NCBI GenBank assembly: GCA_032622095.1
Contig: CP136066.1
Span: 51,918,109 to 51,982,108, forward strand
Direction: 5' to 3'
DNA length: 64,000 nt
Source: Siphonodentalium dalli
Taxonomy: Eukaryota; Mollusca; Scaphopoda; Gadilida; Siphonodentaliidae
Positions 38,901 through 50,330 of this stretch are shown here, one piece after another; position 1 is the stretch's first letter; the number at the start of each line of letters is the position of its first letter. The position numbers were made by a program, and so were the translations under genes. Under the pieces are notes generated by a model, which saw only the letters and a program-made list of their open reading frames with translations, was not told the DNA's origin and searched no databases.

Positions 38901-39000
38901 NNNNNNNNNNNNNNNNNNNNNNNNNNNNNNNNNNNNNNNNNNNNNNNNNNNNNNNNNNNNNNNNNNNNNNNNNNNNNNNNNNNNNNNNNNNNNNNNNNNN
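38901..39000. other. 100-N assembly gap
   Basis: A run of exactly 100 N joins the tandem array directly to the 142-bp satellite. The round number suggests a scaffold placeholder of unknown true size. Confidence 0.99.
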
Positions 39001-42000
39001 CTCACCACAAAATCGGTCGAAATCCTTACCGTTCTCGAAAATTGTCCATACCCCATTTTCACCCCCTCGGGGTGGCACCCTCACGGGGTGATGGGGTGGT
39101 GGGTGGGGTGTTTCTAGGGTGGTATTTGGGGCGAGCCACCCACCCATGCCGTCAAATCGGTCGAAATCCTTACCGTTTCTCGAAAATGGTCCATACCCCA
39201 TTTTCACCCCCCTCGGGGTGGCACCCCTCCGGGGGTGATGGGTGGGGGTTGGGGGTGTTTCTAGGTGGTATTTGGGGCGGGCCACCCACCCATGCCGTCA
39301 AATCGGTCGAAATCCTTACCGTTCTCGAAAATGGTCCATACCCCATTTTCACCCCCTCGGGGGTGGCACCCTCCGGGGTGATGGGTGGGGGTGGGGGTGT
39401 TTCTAGGTGGTATTTGGGGCGGGCCACCCACCATGCCGTCAAATCGGTCGAAATCCTTACCTTTCTCGAAAATGGTCCATACCCCATTTTCACCCCCTCG
39501 GGGTGGCACCCTCCGGGGGTGATGGGTGGGGGGTGGGTGGTGTTTCTAGGTGGTATTTGGGGCGGGCCACCACCCATGCCGTCAAATCGGTCGAAATCCT
39601 AACCGTTTCTCCGAAAATGGTCCATACCCCATTTTCACCACCCTCGGGGTGGCACCCTCCGGGGGTGATGGGTGGGGGTGGGGTGTTTCTAGGTGGTATT
39701 TTGGGCGGGCCACTCACCCATGCCGTCAAATCGGTCGAAATCCTTACCGTTCTCGAAAATGGTCCATACCCCATTTTCACCCCCTCGGGGGTGGCACCCT
39801 CCGGGGGTGATGGGTGGGGGCTGGGGGTGTTTCTAGGTGGTATTTGGGGCGGGCCAACCCACCCATGCCATCAAATCGGTTCGAAATCCTTACCGTTCTC
39901 GAAAATGGTCCATACCCCATTTTCACCCCCTCGGGGTGGCACCCTCCGGGGGTGATGGGTGGGGGGCTGGTGGTGTTTCTATGTGGTATTTTGGGGCGGG
40001 CCACCCAACCCATGCCGTCAAATCGGTCGAAATCCTTACCGTTCTCGAAAATGGTCCATACCCCATTTTCACCCCCACCGTCGGGGTGGCACCCTCCGGG
40101 GGTGATGGGTGATGGGTGGGGGTGTTTCTCTAGGTGGTATTTGGGGGCGGGCCACCTACCCATGCCGTCAAATCGGTCGAAATCCTTACCGTTCTCGAAA
40201 ATGTTCCCATACCCCATTTTCACCCCCTCGGGGTGGCACCCCTCCGGGGGGTGATGGGTGGGGGTGGGGGTGTTTCTAGGTGGTATTTTGGGCGGGCCAC
40301 TCACCCATGCCGTCAAATCGGTCGAAATCCTTACCGTTTCTCGAAAATGGTCCCATACACCATTTTCACCCCCTCGGGGTGGCACCCTCCGGGAGTGATG
40401 GTGGGGGGTGGGGGGTGTTTCTAGGTGGTATTTGGGGCGGGCCACCCACCCATGCAGTCAAATCGGTCAAAATCCTTACCGTTCTCGAATATGGTCCATA
40501 CCCCATTTTCACCCCCTCGGGGTGGCACCCTCCGGGGGTGATGGGTGGGGGTGGTGGTGTTTCTATGTGGTATTTGGGGCGGGCCACCCACCCATGCCGT
40601 CAAATCGGTCGAAATCCTTACCGGTCTCGAAAATGGTCCATACCCCATTTTCACCCCCTCAGGGGTGGCACCCTCCGGGGGTGAATGGGTGATGGGTGGG
40701 GTGTTTCTAGGTGGTATTTGGGGCGGGCCACCCACCCATGCCGTCAAAATCGGTCGAAATCCTTACCGTTCTCGAAAATGGTCCATACCCCATTTTCACC
40801 CCTTGGTGGTGGCACCCTCTGGGGTGATGGGTGGGGGTGGGGATGTTTCTAGGTGGTATTTGGGGCGGGCCACCCACCCATGCCGTAAAATCGGTCGAAA
40901 TCCTTACCGTTCTCGAAAATGGTCCATACCCCATTTTCACCCCCCTCGGGGTGGCACCCTCCGGGGGTGATGGGGTGGGGGGTGGGGTGTTTTCTAGGTG
41001 GTATTTTGGGGCGGGCCACCCACCCATGCCGTCAAATCGTTCGAAATCCTTACCGTTCTCGAAAATGGTCCATACCCCATTTTCACCCCCTCGGGGTGGC
41101 ACCCTCCGGTGGTGATGGTGGGGGGTGGGGGGTTTCTAGGTGGTATTTTGGCGGGCCACCCACCCATGCCGTCAAATCGGTCGAAATCCTTACCGTTCTC
41201 GAAAATGGTCCATACCCCATTTTCACCCCCCTCGGGGGTGGCACCCTCCGGGGGGTGATGGGTGGGGTCGTGGGGGTGTTTTCTAGGTTGTATTTTGGGC
41301 GGGCCACCCACCCATGCCGTCAAATCGGTCAAAATCCTTACCGTTCTCGAAAATGGTCCATACCCCTTTTTTCACACCCCCTCGGGGGTGGCACCCTCCG
41401 GGGGTGATGGGTGGGGGTGGGGGGTGTTTCTAGGTGGTATTTGGGGCGGGGCCACCCACCCATGCCATCAAATCGGTCGAAATCCTTACCGTTCTCGAAA
41501 ATGGTCCATACCCCATTTTCACCCCCTCGGGGTGGCACCCTCCGGGGGTGATGGATGGGGGTGGTGGTGTTTCTAGGTGGTATTTGGGGCGGGGCCACCC
41601 ACCCATGCCGTCAAATCGGTCGAAATCCTTACCGTTCTCGAAAATGGTCCATACCCCATTTTCACCCCCTCGGGGTGGCACCCTCCGGGGGTGATGGGTG
41701 ATGGGTGGGGGTGTTTCTAGGTGGTATTTGGGGCGGGCCACCCACCCATGCCGTCAAATCGGTCGAAATCCTTACCGGTCTCGAAAATGGTCCATACCCC
41801 ATTTTCACCCCCTCGGGGGTGGCACCCTCCGGGAGTGATGGGGTGGGGGGTGTTTCTAGGTGGTATTTGGGGCGGGCCACCCACCCATGCCGTCAAATCG
41901 GTCGAAATCCTTACCGTTCTCGAAAATGGTCCATACCCCATTTTCACCCCTTGGTGGTTGGCACCCACTGGGGGTGATGGGTGGGGGGGGGTGGGGATGT

Positions 42001-45000
42001 TTCTAGGTGGTATTTGGGGCGGGCCACCCACCCCTGCCGTAAAATCGGTCGAAATCCTTACCGTTCTCGAAAATGGTCCATACCCCCATTTTCACCCCCT
42101 CGGGTGGCATCCTCCGGGGGTGATGGGTGGGGGTTGGGGGTGTTTTCTAGGTGGTATTTGGGGCGGGCCACCCACCCATGCCGTCAAATCGGTCGAAATC
42201 CTTACCGTTCTCGAAAATGGTCCATACCCCCATTTTCACCCCCTCGGGGTGGCACCCTCCGGGGGTGATGGGTGGGGGGGTGGGGTGTTTCTAGGTGGTA
42301 TTTTGGGCGGGCCACCTGTTTCTAGGTGGTATTTTGGCGGGCCACCCACCCATGCCGTCAAATCGGTCGAAATCCTTACCTTCCTCGAAAATGGTCCATA
42401 CCCCATTTTCACCCCCTCGGGGTGGCACCCTCCGGGGGTGATGGGTGGGGGTGTTTCTAGGTGGTATTTGGGGCGGGCCACCCACCCATGCCGTCAAATC
42501 GGTCGAAATCCTTACCGTTCTCGAAAATGGTCCATACCCCATTTTCACCCCCTCGGGGTGGCACCCTCCGGGGGTGATGGGTGGGGGTGTTTCTATGTGG
42601 TATTTGGGGCGGGCCACCCACCCATGCCGTCAAATCGGTCGAAATCCTTACCGTTCTCGAAAATGGTCCATACCCCATTGTCACCCCCTCGGGGTGGCAC
42701 CCTCCGGGGGTGATGGGTGGTGGGTGGGGTGTTTCTAGGTGGTTTGGGGGCGGGCCACCCACCCATGCCGTCAAATCGGTCGAAATCCTTACCGTTCTCG
42801 AAAATTGTCCATACCCCATTTTCACCCCCTCGGGGTGGCACCCTCCGGGGGTGATGGGTGGGGATGGGGGTGTTTCTAGGTGGTATTTGGGGCGAGCCAC
42901 CCACCCATGCCGTCAAATCGGTCGAAATCCTTACCGTTCTCGAAAATGGTCCATACCCCATTTTCACCCCCTCGGGGTGGCACCCTCCGGGGGTGATGGG
43001 TGGGGGTTGGGGGTGTTTCTAGGTGGTATTTGGGGCGGGCCACCCACCCATGCCGTCAAATCGGTCGAAATCCTTACCGTACTCGAAAATGGTCCATACC
43101 CCATTTTCACCTCCTCGGGGTGGCACCCTCCGGGGTGATGGGTGGGGGGTGGGGTGTTTCTAGGTGGTATTTGGGGCGGGCCACCCACCCATGCCGTCAA
43201 ATCGGTCGAAATCCTTACCTTTCTCGAAAATGGTCCATACCCCATTTTCACCCCCTCGGGGTGGCACCCTCCAGGGGTGATGGGTGGGGGTGGTGGTGTT
43301 TCTAGGTGGTATTTGGGCGGGCCACCACCCATGCCGTCAAATCGGTCGAAATCCTAACCGTTCTCGAAAATGGTCCGTACCCCATTTTCACCCCCTCGGG
43401 GTGGCACCCTCCGGGGGTGATGGGTGGGGGGTGGGGTGTTTCTAGGTGGTATTTTGGGCGGGCCACTCACCCATGCCGTCAAATCGGTCGAAATCCTTAC
43501 CGTTCTCGAAAATGGTCCATACCCCATTTTCACCCCCTCGGGGTGGCACCCTCCGGGGGTGATGGGTGGGGCTGGGGGTGTTTCTAGGTGGTATTTGGGG
43601 CGGGCCACCCACCCATGCCATCAAATCGGTCGAAATCCTTACCGTTCTCGAAAATGGTCCATACCCCATTTTCACCCCCTCGGGGTGGCACCCTCCGGGG
43701 GTGATGGGTGGGGGTGGTGGTGTTTCTAGGTGGTATTTGGGGCGGGCCACCCACCCATGCCGTCAAATCGGTCGAAATCCTTACCGTTCTCGAAAATGGT
43801 CCATACCCCATTTTCACCCCCTCGGGGTGGCACCCTCCGGGGGTGATGGGTGATGGGTGGGGGTGTTTCTAGGTGGTATTTGGGGCGGGCCACCTACCCA
43901 TGCCGTCAAATCGGTCGAAATCCTTACCGTTCTCGAAAATGTTCCATACCCCATTTTCACCCCCTCGGGGTGGCACCCTCCGGGGGTGATGGGTGGGGGT
44001 GGGGTGTTTCTAGGTGGTATTTTGGGCGGGCCACTCACCCATGCCGTCAAATCGGTCGAAATCCTTACCGTTCTCGAAAATGGTCCATACACCATTTTCA
44101 CCCCCTCGGGGTGGCACCCTCCGGGAGTGATGGTGGGGGTGGGGGTGTTTCTAGGTGGTATTTGGGGCGGGCCACCCACCCATGCAGTCAAATCGGTCGA
44201 AATCCTTACCGTTCTCGAATATGGTCCATACCCCATTTTCACCCCCTCGGGGTGGCACCCTCCGGGGGTGATGGGTGGGGGTGGTGGTGTTTCTATGTGG
44301 TATTTGGGGCGGGCCACCCACCCATGCCGTCAAATCGGTCGAAATCCTTACCGGTCTCGAAAATGGTCCATACCCCATTTTCACCCCCTCGGGGTGGCAC
44401 CCTCCGGGGGTGATGGGTGATGGGTGGGGTGTTTCTAGGTGGTATTTGGGGCGGGCCACCCACCCATGCCGTCAAATCGGTCGAAATCCTTACCGTTCTC
44501 GAAAATGGTCCATACCCCATTTTCACCCCTTGGTGGTGGCACCCTCTGGGGGTGATGGGTGGGGGTGGGGGGTTTCTAGGTGGTATTTGGGGCGGGCCAC
44601 CCACCCATGCCGTAAAATCGGTCGAAATCCTTACCGTTCTCGAAAATGGTCCATACCCCATTTTCACCCCCTCGGGGTGGCACCCTCCGGGGGTGATGGG
44701 TGGGGGGTGGGGTGTTTCTAGGTGGTATTTGGGGCGGGCCACCCACCCATGCCGTCAAATCGTTCGAAATCCTTACCGTTCTCGAAAATGGTCCATACCC
44801 CATTTTCACCCCCTCGGGGTGGCACCCTCCGGGGGTGATGGTGGGGGGTGGGGGGTTTCTAGGTGGTATTTTGGCGGGCCACCCACCCATGCCGTCAAAT
44901 CGGTCGAAATCCTTACCGTTCTCGAAAATGGTCCATACCCCATTTTCACCCCCTCGGGGTGGCACCCTCCGGGGGTGATGGGTGGGGTGTGGGGTGTTTC

Positions 45001-45480
45001 TAGGTTGTATTTTGGGCGGGCCACCCACCCATGCCGTCAAATCGGTCGAAATCCTTACCGTTCTCGAAAATGGTCCATACCCCATTTTCACCCCCTCGGG
45101 GTGGCACCCTCCGGGGGTGATGGGTGGGGGTGGGGGTGTTTCTAGGTGGTATTTGGGGCGGGCCACCCACCCATGCCGTCAAATCGGTCGAAATCCTTAC
45201 CGTTCTCGAAAATGGTCCATACCCCATTTTCACCCCCTCGGGGTGGCACCCTCCGGGGGCGATGGGTGGGGGGTGGGGGTGTTTCTAGTTGGTATTTGGG
45301 GCGGGCCACCCACCCATGCCGTCAAATCGGTCGAAATCCTTACCGTTCTCGAAAATGGTCCATACCCCATTTTCACCCCCTCGGGGTGGCACCCTCCGGG
45401 GGTGATGGTGGGGGTGGGGGTGTTTCTAGGTGGTATTTGGGGCGGGCCACCCACCCATGCCGTCAAATCGGTCGAAATCC
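39001..45480 (+). repeat. 142-bp GC-rich satellite array, about 45 monomers
   Basis: The monomer runs from 'ccgtcaaatcggtcgaaatc' through 'ccataccccattttcacccc' and a G-rich tract ('gggtgatgggtgggggtg') to 'tttggggcgggccacccacc'. Spacing varies from about 140 to 147 because of homopolymer length changes. Variant monomers recur in order: 'catgcagtca' at 40,451 and 44,181, 'ccttggtgg' at 40,801 and 44,528, and 'ccggtctcg' at 40,621, 41,775 and 44,351. This defines a higher-order period of about 3.73 kb with an internal ~1.15-kb step. Four or more G tracts per monomer could form G-quadruplexes. The long open frames on both strands come from stop-poor repeats and are not genes. The right edge is sharp at 45,480. 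Confidence 0.97.
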
Positions 45481-46029
45481 AGTTTGTGGCAAATCGGCAG
45501 CTCCACTCACACATGGCGCCGATGTCCCCTCCGGTCTTGTCACCAACCTTCCAGATAGAGCAGACAGCTCAGTTTTCAGACGATCGACGATGTCGGTACT
45601 TGATTGACAGTTTGTTGAGATTGCCGAGTGAGCGATATCTACTTTACAATCTTTACTTAATATTCTCGTTGCAGACGATACAGCATCTTTGAGTTGCGTT
45701 GATTTTGTATTCTAGTCAATTAGGTTGTTTACAATTTGCCTATGAGTTTCGCTCGGACGGCGACCAGTCCCGGAATCCTCGACATCATCCGACTCGGGAG
45801 ATGTGCCACCAAGACTGCTATAAATATGTCCAATTCATCAATTTCTCTGATGCGTTCGATAACTTTTCCAAGACACACAGGTTGATATTGGATTTTCTGC
45901 ATACACTCCTGTTGGAAGTTGTCTATAACGGCTCGCAATCGGTCGCATAAGCTGAGAACAGTATTCGTGTCAGCAAGGGACTGACGACGCAAGTCATCGG
46001 GAGAATTCCGCGTGACTACATTTCTGCTT
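45481..46029 (-). pseudogene. Unrecognised protein-coding remnant at the satellite edge
   Basis: After a minus-strand acceptor 'accttttctag' the frame reads RNVVTRNSPDDLRRQSLAD, then NTVLSLCDRLRAVIDNFQQE. Near 45,810 the coding signal moves to another frame (GGTSPESDDVEDSGTGRRPS and following). It then meets a TAG at 45,712-45,714 and continues in the same frame with STQLKDAVSSATRILSKDC and DRLKTELSALSGRL. It ends at LPQTG where the satellite begins. The composition is convincingly protein-like, helical with coiled-coil tendency, about 180 residues in all. One frameshift and one stop make it a pseudogene or a transposon gag-like remnant. The 142-bp array lies where its 3' part should be. Family not recognised. 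Confidence 0.6.
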
Positions 46030-46861
46030 CTAGAAAAGGTAATAAAATCAGTACATCCCTATTAAATCCCATTTAACTGTTTAATTACACACATATATAA
46101 TCACACGATTCAAGATAAACAGTACAGATAAATATGCGTTATTTTTCTCATTCTGGGCGCCAAAAAATCCAAATTTAACCGTTGCATGAGACCCTGCTTT
46201 CGCTTGCTCTCTCGTGAGATAAACATCAGAGAGAATTCATATCAACAGTTTCCCTTATACTCTGCAATAATTCTTCCTCGCATAAACCAAGAGTTTCTCC
46301 CTCGTATATGACTAGTTATTAAATTTTCCAAAAATTCGATTTTGTCCATTTTGGTGGCAATTTTTGGACAGACATTCTATATGGTTTACAACAAAGCATT
46401 GTTTGTGTATATTTTATTTTATTTTACTAATGTGGCATTAGTGTGCGCACCTGCCACAGAAATGCAGGATTTTTCGATAACAACTGCCATCATGGACGCC
46501 ATTTTAAATAGAACATTTTGCTCAATGCGGATTTTAGCGGATTTTGGATATGTGATTCAGGAGAATTTCCCCCACAAAACAATATCAAGAAACCTTCATT
46601 ACAAATTTCTTCCGGGTCTGAACCTCTGACTACCAGCCTATATATGAGAACACGAGGGAACAGCTCGTCAGAGCATTAACGGTTTACTGGTCCATCTATG
46701 GCGCCAATTGTAACCGTTGTGTCTCTTCATGCCGAGTGTTATATGTATTCTGGGGCATAAACTAATGTATATGAAAACTAATTAAAACTACCTTCAAATG
46801 GCTTAAGCGGGACAGTTTTAGTGGGGGTTTTTTGTTGAACAGAATAACATATATCAGGACA
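46030..46861. other. Intergenic DNA, no gene seen
   Basis: AT-rich, with no repeat boundary or exon I can support. The 95-codon plus-strand frame at 46,342-46,629 lacks splice borders and coding character. Confidence 0.4.
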
Positions 46862-47360
46862 ATATGGCCAATGGGGTCATTGTTACAAGGCTCTGGTCGC
46901 ATTGGTAGCCAGCTTTTTAATTCGATCACAAATGTAGCCAGCTTTTCACCGGTGATCACATTCGTAGCCAGCTTTTCTAATTCCATGCTTTATATGGCGC
47001 AAAATATGACGTCATCACGTTCGTGACTAAAATGTCGACGTCATGCTCCAGAAATGACTTCGTTTATCAACTTGTATTGGAATATAATTCGAGCATTCTA
47101 ACGACATTGATCGGAAACCTCAGGTTAGGGCCTATTAGATGAACTAAAATAAAATTAAAATTCAAGTTGTTTTTCATCCATCAACTCAGAAAAATGATAT
47201 TAGCCTAATCTTGTTAATTGAGGCTCGCATGAATATGAAAAGCTGGCTACAAAATTAATGTGATCGCCATAGAAAAGCTGGCTACATTTGTGATCGATAT
47301 AAGAAGCTGGCTACGAATGTGGTCGATGCCTTGTGACAATGACCCCATCAGCGACGATAT
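46862..47360. mobile_element. Foldback element with 'tagccagctttt' repeats in each arm
   Basis: 'atggggtcattgttacaagg' near 46,871 is mirrored by 'ccttgtgacaatgaccccat' near 47,330. Each arm carries three spaced copies of 'gtagccagctttt' or its complement, alternating with 'gatcaca'-type words. The ~230-bp centre is unique. Confidence 0.75.
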
Positions 47361-47832
47361 GGTCATATGAGTGGGAGGTGGTAATAACACATTCCAATGC
47401 TAGGAACTATCTTTACTTTATTCAAATTTCGGTGTGGTACTAAAACTGTGGATTATTGTATACTCTTCAATGATTGTTTTATCCCTATTTTCAAAGATTC
47501 ACAAAAATAAAAAATAAAACTGTCATTAAACTGTTTTTAAAGATTCACAAAAAATTCCAAAGTTTTAGTGGTTATTTTTGTAGAACAGAAAAGTCGGTTC
47601 GAATGTGTATAGGGCGTTATAGAAAGACCTGCATGTCCAACAAATAATACATCACACAATAATACAAGTACAGAAGGAATCCATTTAATTGGCGGGAAAT
47701 GTTCATATATTAAATTTAAAAAAAACGGCCTGTACTGTTATACTAATTATCTGAAATTATTAGCCGTTTTTTTAACTTAATTTATTAACCACTAAAACTG
47801 TTTATTTTTTATTTTTGGTAAATATTATATTT

Positions 47833-47894
47833 ATGTGTGTATAAAGGTTTAATGAAGTGGTTTATGTGTGTATACAGGTATAATGCAGTGGGTT
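47833..47894 (+). repeat. 31-bp tandem duplication
   Basis: Two copies of 'atgtgtgtata(a/c)aggt' and following sequence, with a 31-base period and a few mismatches. Confidence 0.8.
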
Positions 47895-47987
47895 GTTGTA
47901 TACTGTCAGTTTGGTTCTGATAAAACCTTTTTGTGAATCTTTAATTTGGTGACACAATAAGTATAAACAAAACAGTTCAAACGCATA

Positions 47988-48117
47988 GATTCTGAAGCAT
48001 ATAAATCAATTTATCATATAAAGCCGACTGCATATAGAATGAAACATACATCGATTCTGAAGCATATAAATCAATTTATCATATAAAGCCGACTGCATCT
48101 AGAATGAAACATACATC
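47988..48117 (+). repeat. 65-bp tandem duplication
   Basis: Copies at 47,988-48,052 and 48,053-48,117 differ at one base ('gcatatag' against 'gcatctag'). Confidence 0.95.
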
Positions 48118-48297
48118 GGGTTCTCGATTGGTGCTGCATAATATACTTAACTGATTCGGTATACTGAAACAACGTTAAGGTTCTAACGTAATTTTCTGTG
48201 TCTCGAATATATACACCAAAGTCGAAAACTTGACAATAGATAAATGGCCGAAATTAGTGCCTTATCTGATTAACTAAATTGCACCTTGAAGGGATTA

Positions 48298-48415
48298 AGT
48301 GACGTGTTTTATAAATTACACAAAGTGCAAAGATTTTATCAATGTAATGGACTTTTGACAGGATTAGAAAACACTTTGACTGATTAGACAGAAATGCTCG
48401 AAACGAAAACAGATT
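48298..48415 (+). repeat. Left copy of a ~115-bp direct repeat flanking a foldback
   Basis: 'aagtgacgtgtt' through 'actttgactgattagacaga' aligns with 49,131-49,245. Both copies bracket the foldback at 48,511-49,041. Confidence 0.75.
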
Positions 48416-48510
48416 GATTTTTGTCATTAATTTAGATGTTAAACTTATTGAATAACAATGAACTAACTTAAGGAAAACATGAAAATAAAAATAGATTTAT
48501 AAACGTTAAT

Positions 48511-49041
48511 GTTAAAGGTGGATTATCTCTTTGTAAACATGTAATATATAGTTACCGGGGTATAAAATATTAGATTTGAATCGAAGACTCCTGTCCGGAA
48601 ATGCTTCTATCGATTAATATTAATTTTATTTCGAATATTTTCTGGTCTAAAAAGGTGTGTTTGTTCAGCTAACGAACAATAGTGGTTACTGTTAACAGCG
48701 ACCAGAAATTATTTTGTGCAATTTTGTCACAAATAAACGTTAATTATACTCATTATCGCTTATATCTGTGGAACAAAACAGTACAAACAACCAATCTGTG
48801 ACATTTGAAATTCGTTGCGTAGCCGTAGGAACAGCCCAGTGCTCTATATCGCAATACGGTCTCATCCGAATGGTCGGTTCTAAAAATAGTAACATAAATG
48901 GGCCCGATTTAACATTCGAAATAAAATCAATATTAATTGATAGAAGCTTTTCCGGACATAGGTCTTCAGTTCATATCTATTATTTTATACCCACGCAACT
49001 ATTTAAAATTTGTTATTTAAAGAGATAATCCATCTTTAAAC
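48511..49041. mobile_element. Foldback element, intact copy
   Basis: 'gttaaaggtggattatctct' at 48,511 pairs with 'agagataatccatctttaaac' ending at 49,041. Arms of about 120-130 bp carry 'ggggtataaaat', 'cggaaatgcttctat' and their complements. The left arm plus centre also matches, inverted, the array sequence at about 12,600-12,860. Confidence 0.75.
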
Positions 49042-49130
49042 CTTTACAGTACATGTGCAATAGTACACTATATGTTTTGTTTATTATCATATTAATTTAG
49101 TTTATAATACTGCACATTGGAGCAATAATT

Positions 49131-49245
49131 AAGTGACGTGTTATAGATTAAACAGCGTGCAAAGATTTAACAATGTACTGGACTTTTGACAGGAATAGAA
49201 AACACTTTGACTGATTAGACAGAAATTCCAGGAACGAAAACACAA
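49131..49245 (+). repeat. Right copy of the ~115-bp direct repeat
   Basis: Diverged partner of 48,298-48,415. The pair may be the ends of a larger composite element or a local duplication. Confidence 0.7.
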
Positions 49246-50102
49246 TATTATTTAGCTAATTTCAGTAATGTTCTCCCCGTTCACACACGATAACACAAAT
49301 TTGTCTCATTTAAAATTCTTTGTTATAGATCGTTTATAATAATTTGTACACAAGGGACGGATTCTTATGTTTTATTGTGTTTTTAAAGTCCTAGGTGGGG
49401 AAATCTCGGTTTGTTTACATTATGAACGTTTGATTCCGTAATCGGAATCAGAATCTGAATCCAGATTACGACGAAATAACGATTGATTACGATTACGGTC
49501 TGTTCGTTTACTGATTCTGCTCTGTTCGTTTACCGAACCACGTCGTATGGGGTCTAATCCGTAATCTGAATGGTAAATTCAATGTTCGCAAAGGCACAGA
49601 CCCTTGTCTGGAAAGTTAACGTTTCCATGACAGATACATCTGAAAGACCAAAGAACTACAATATGGGACTTTTTGTGTCATCCTTGATAGCCCTCAGAAT
49701 CTATCTTCTTATTTTCGATTAGTCTGCCCACCTATACTATCCTCTCTAACATCACTATAGATCTGTACAGACTATTATAAGCCAACACAAATACCTTCTC
49801 ATTCACATTTTCAGCTCTGTTAATTTTATTTATCACTTTTATCAATCAAATGTATGTATTCTGTAATTATATATTGTAAAATACTGATTGAATTTATCAA
49901 AATAAAAATCAATCAATCTAAAAGAACTACACCATTCGTTAAAATAACTTGAAGACCTCGTGAACACAAACGAACAGCAGAAAAGTTTTTTTTTTTTAGC
50001 GGTTGAGTCCCAATACAGAACGCTCAATAACAGCATCTGTTATTTGAAACCGACATTTTAACTTGTTGAAATTGTTCTGTTCTCAGTGAATTGATTTGAC
50101 AG
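49246..50102. other. Intergenic DNA, no gene seen
   Basis: Shows a local 'aatctgaatccagattacg' and 'gattacgattacgg' word cluster near 49,440-49,500, and nothing else that can be named. Confidence 0.4.
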
Positions 50103-50218
50103 TGGTCGTTTACTTCTGGAATATGCAATCTGGCTGAAGCAGTGAACTTTCGCCAAAATGATCCTATATCCACTAAATGTTCAGAGTATCCGCGTTGCTT
50201 GGTACTTTTATTGATTAG
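50103..50218 (+). CDS. Weak candidate exon upstream of the inverted repeat
   Basis: Between acceptor 'gatttgacag' and strong donor 'ag|gtaagg' one frame stays open for 38 codons and two bases, reading NLAEAVNFRQNDPISTKCSE then YPRCLVLLLI. The phase (2) does not fit the best frame of the exon at 50,384 but fits another. It may be a diverged relative of that exon, because 'gcttggtacttttatt' resembles 'gcttggttctcttatt'. Unrecognised. Confidence 0.2.
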
Positions 50219-50330
50219 GTAAGGACATCCGTATAATCTGATAAGAGCAAACAGGGCTCCTCCTAGCCTGGGGTCTCCATTATTGTAGACCCAGTTGAGT
50301 CACATACATGATATACACATGTATGAGACT

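Larger units (their letters stand above)
47361..48297. other. Repeat-rich gene-free stretch
   Basis: Contains the 31-bp and 65-bp tandem duplications listed separately, and an inverted word pair 'aaagattcacaaaaa'/'tttttgtgaatcttt' at about 47,493 and 47,930. No gene seen. Confidence 0.5.

Noticed and set aside
41721-42713. 330-codon and many other overlapping open frames in the satellite
   Set aside because: The frames exist on both strands and in several phases because the ~142-bp repeat has few stops. Monomer length is not a multiple of three, and homopolymer indels shift frame freely. Not genes.
39001-45480. CRISPR-like array
   Set aside because: Repeats are directly abutting 142-bp monomers with no unique spacers, in a eukaryotic context.
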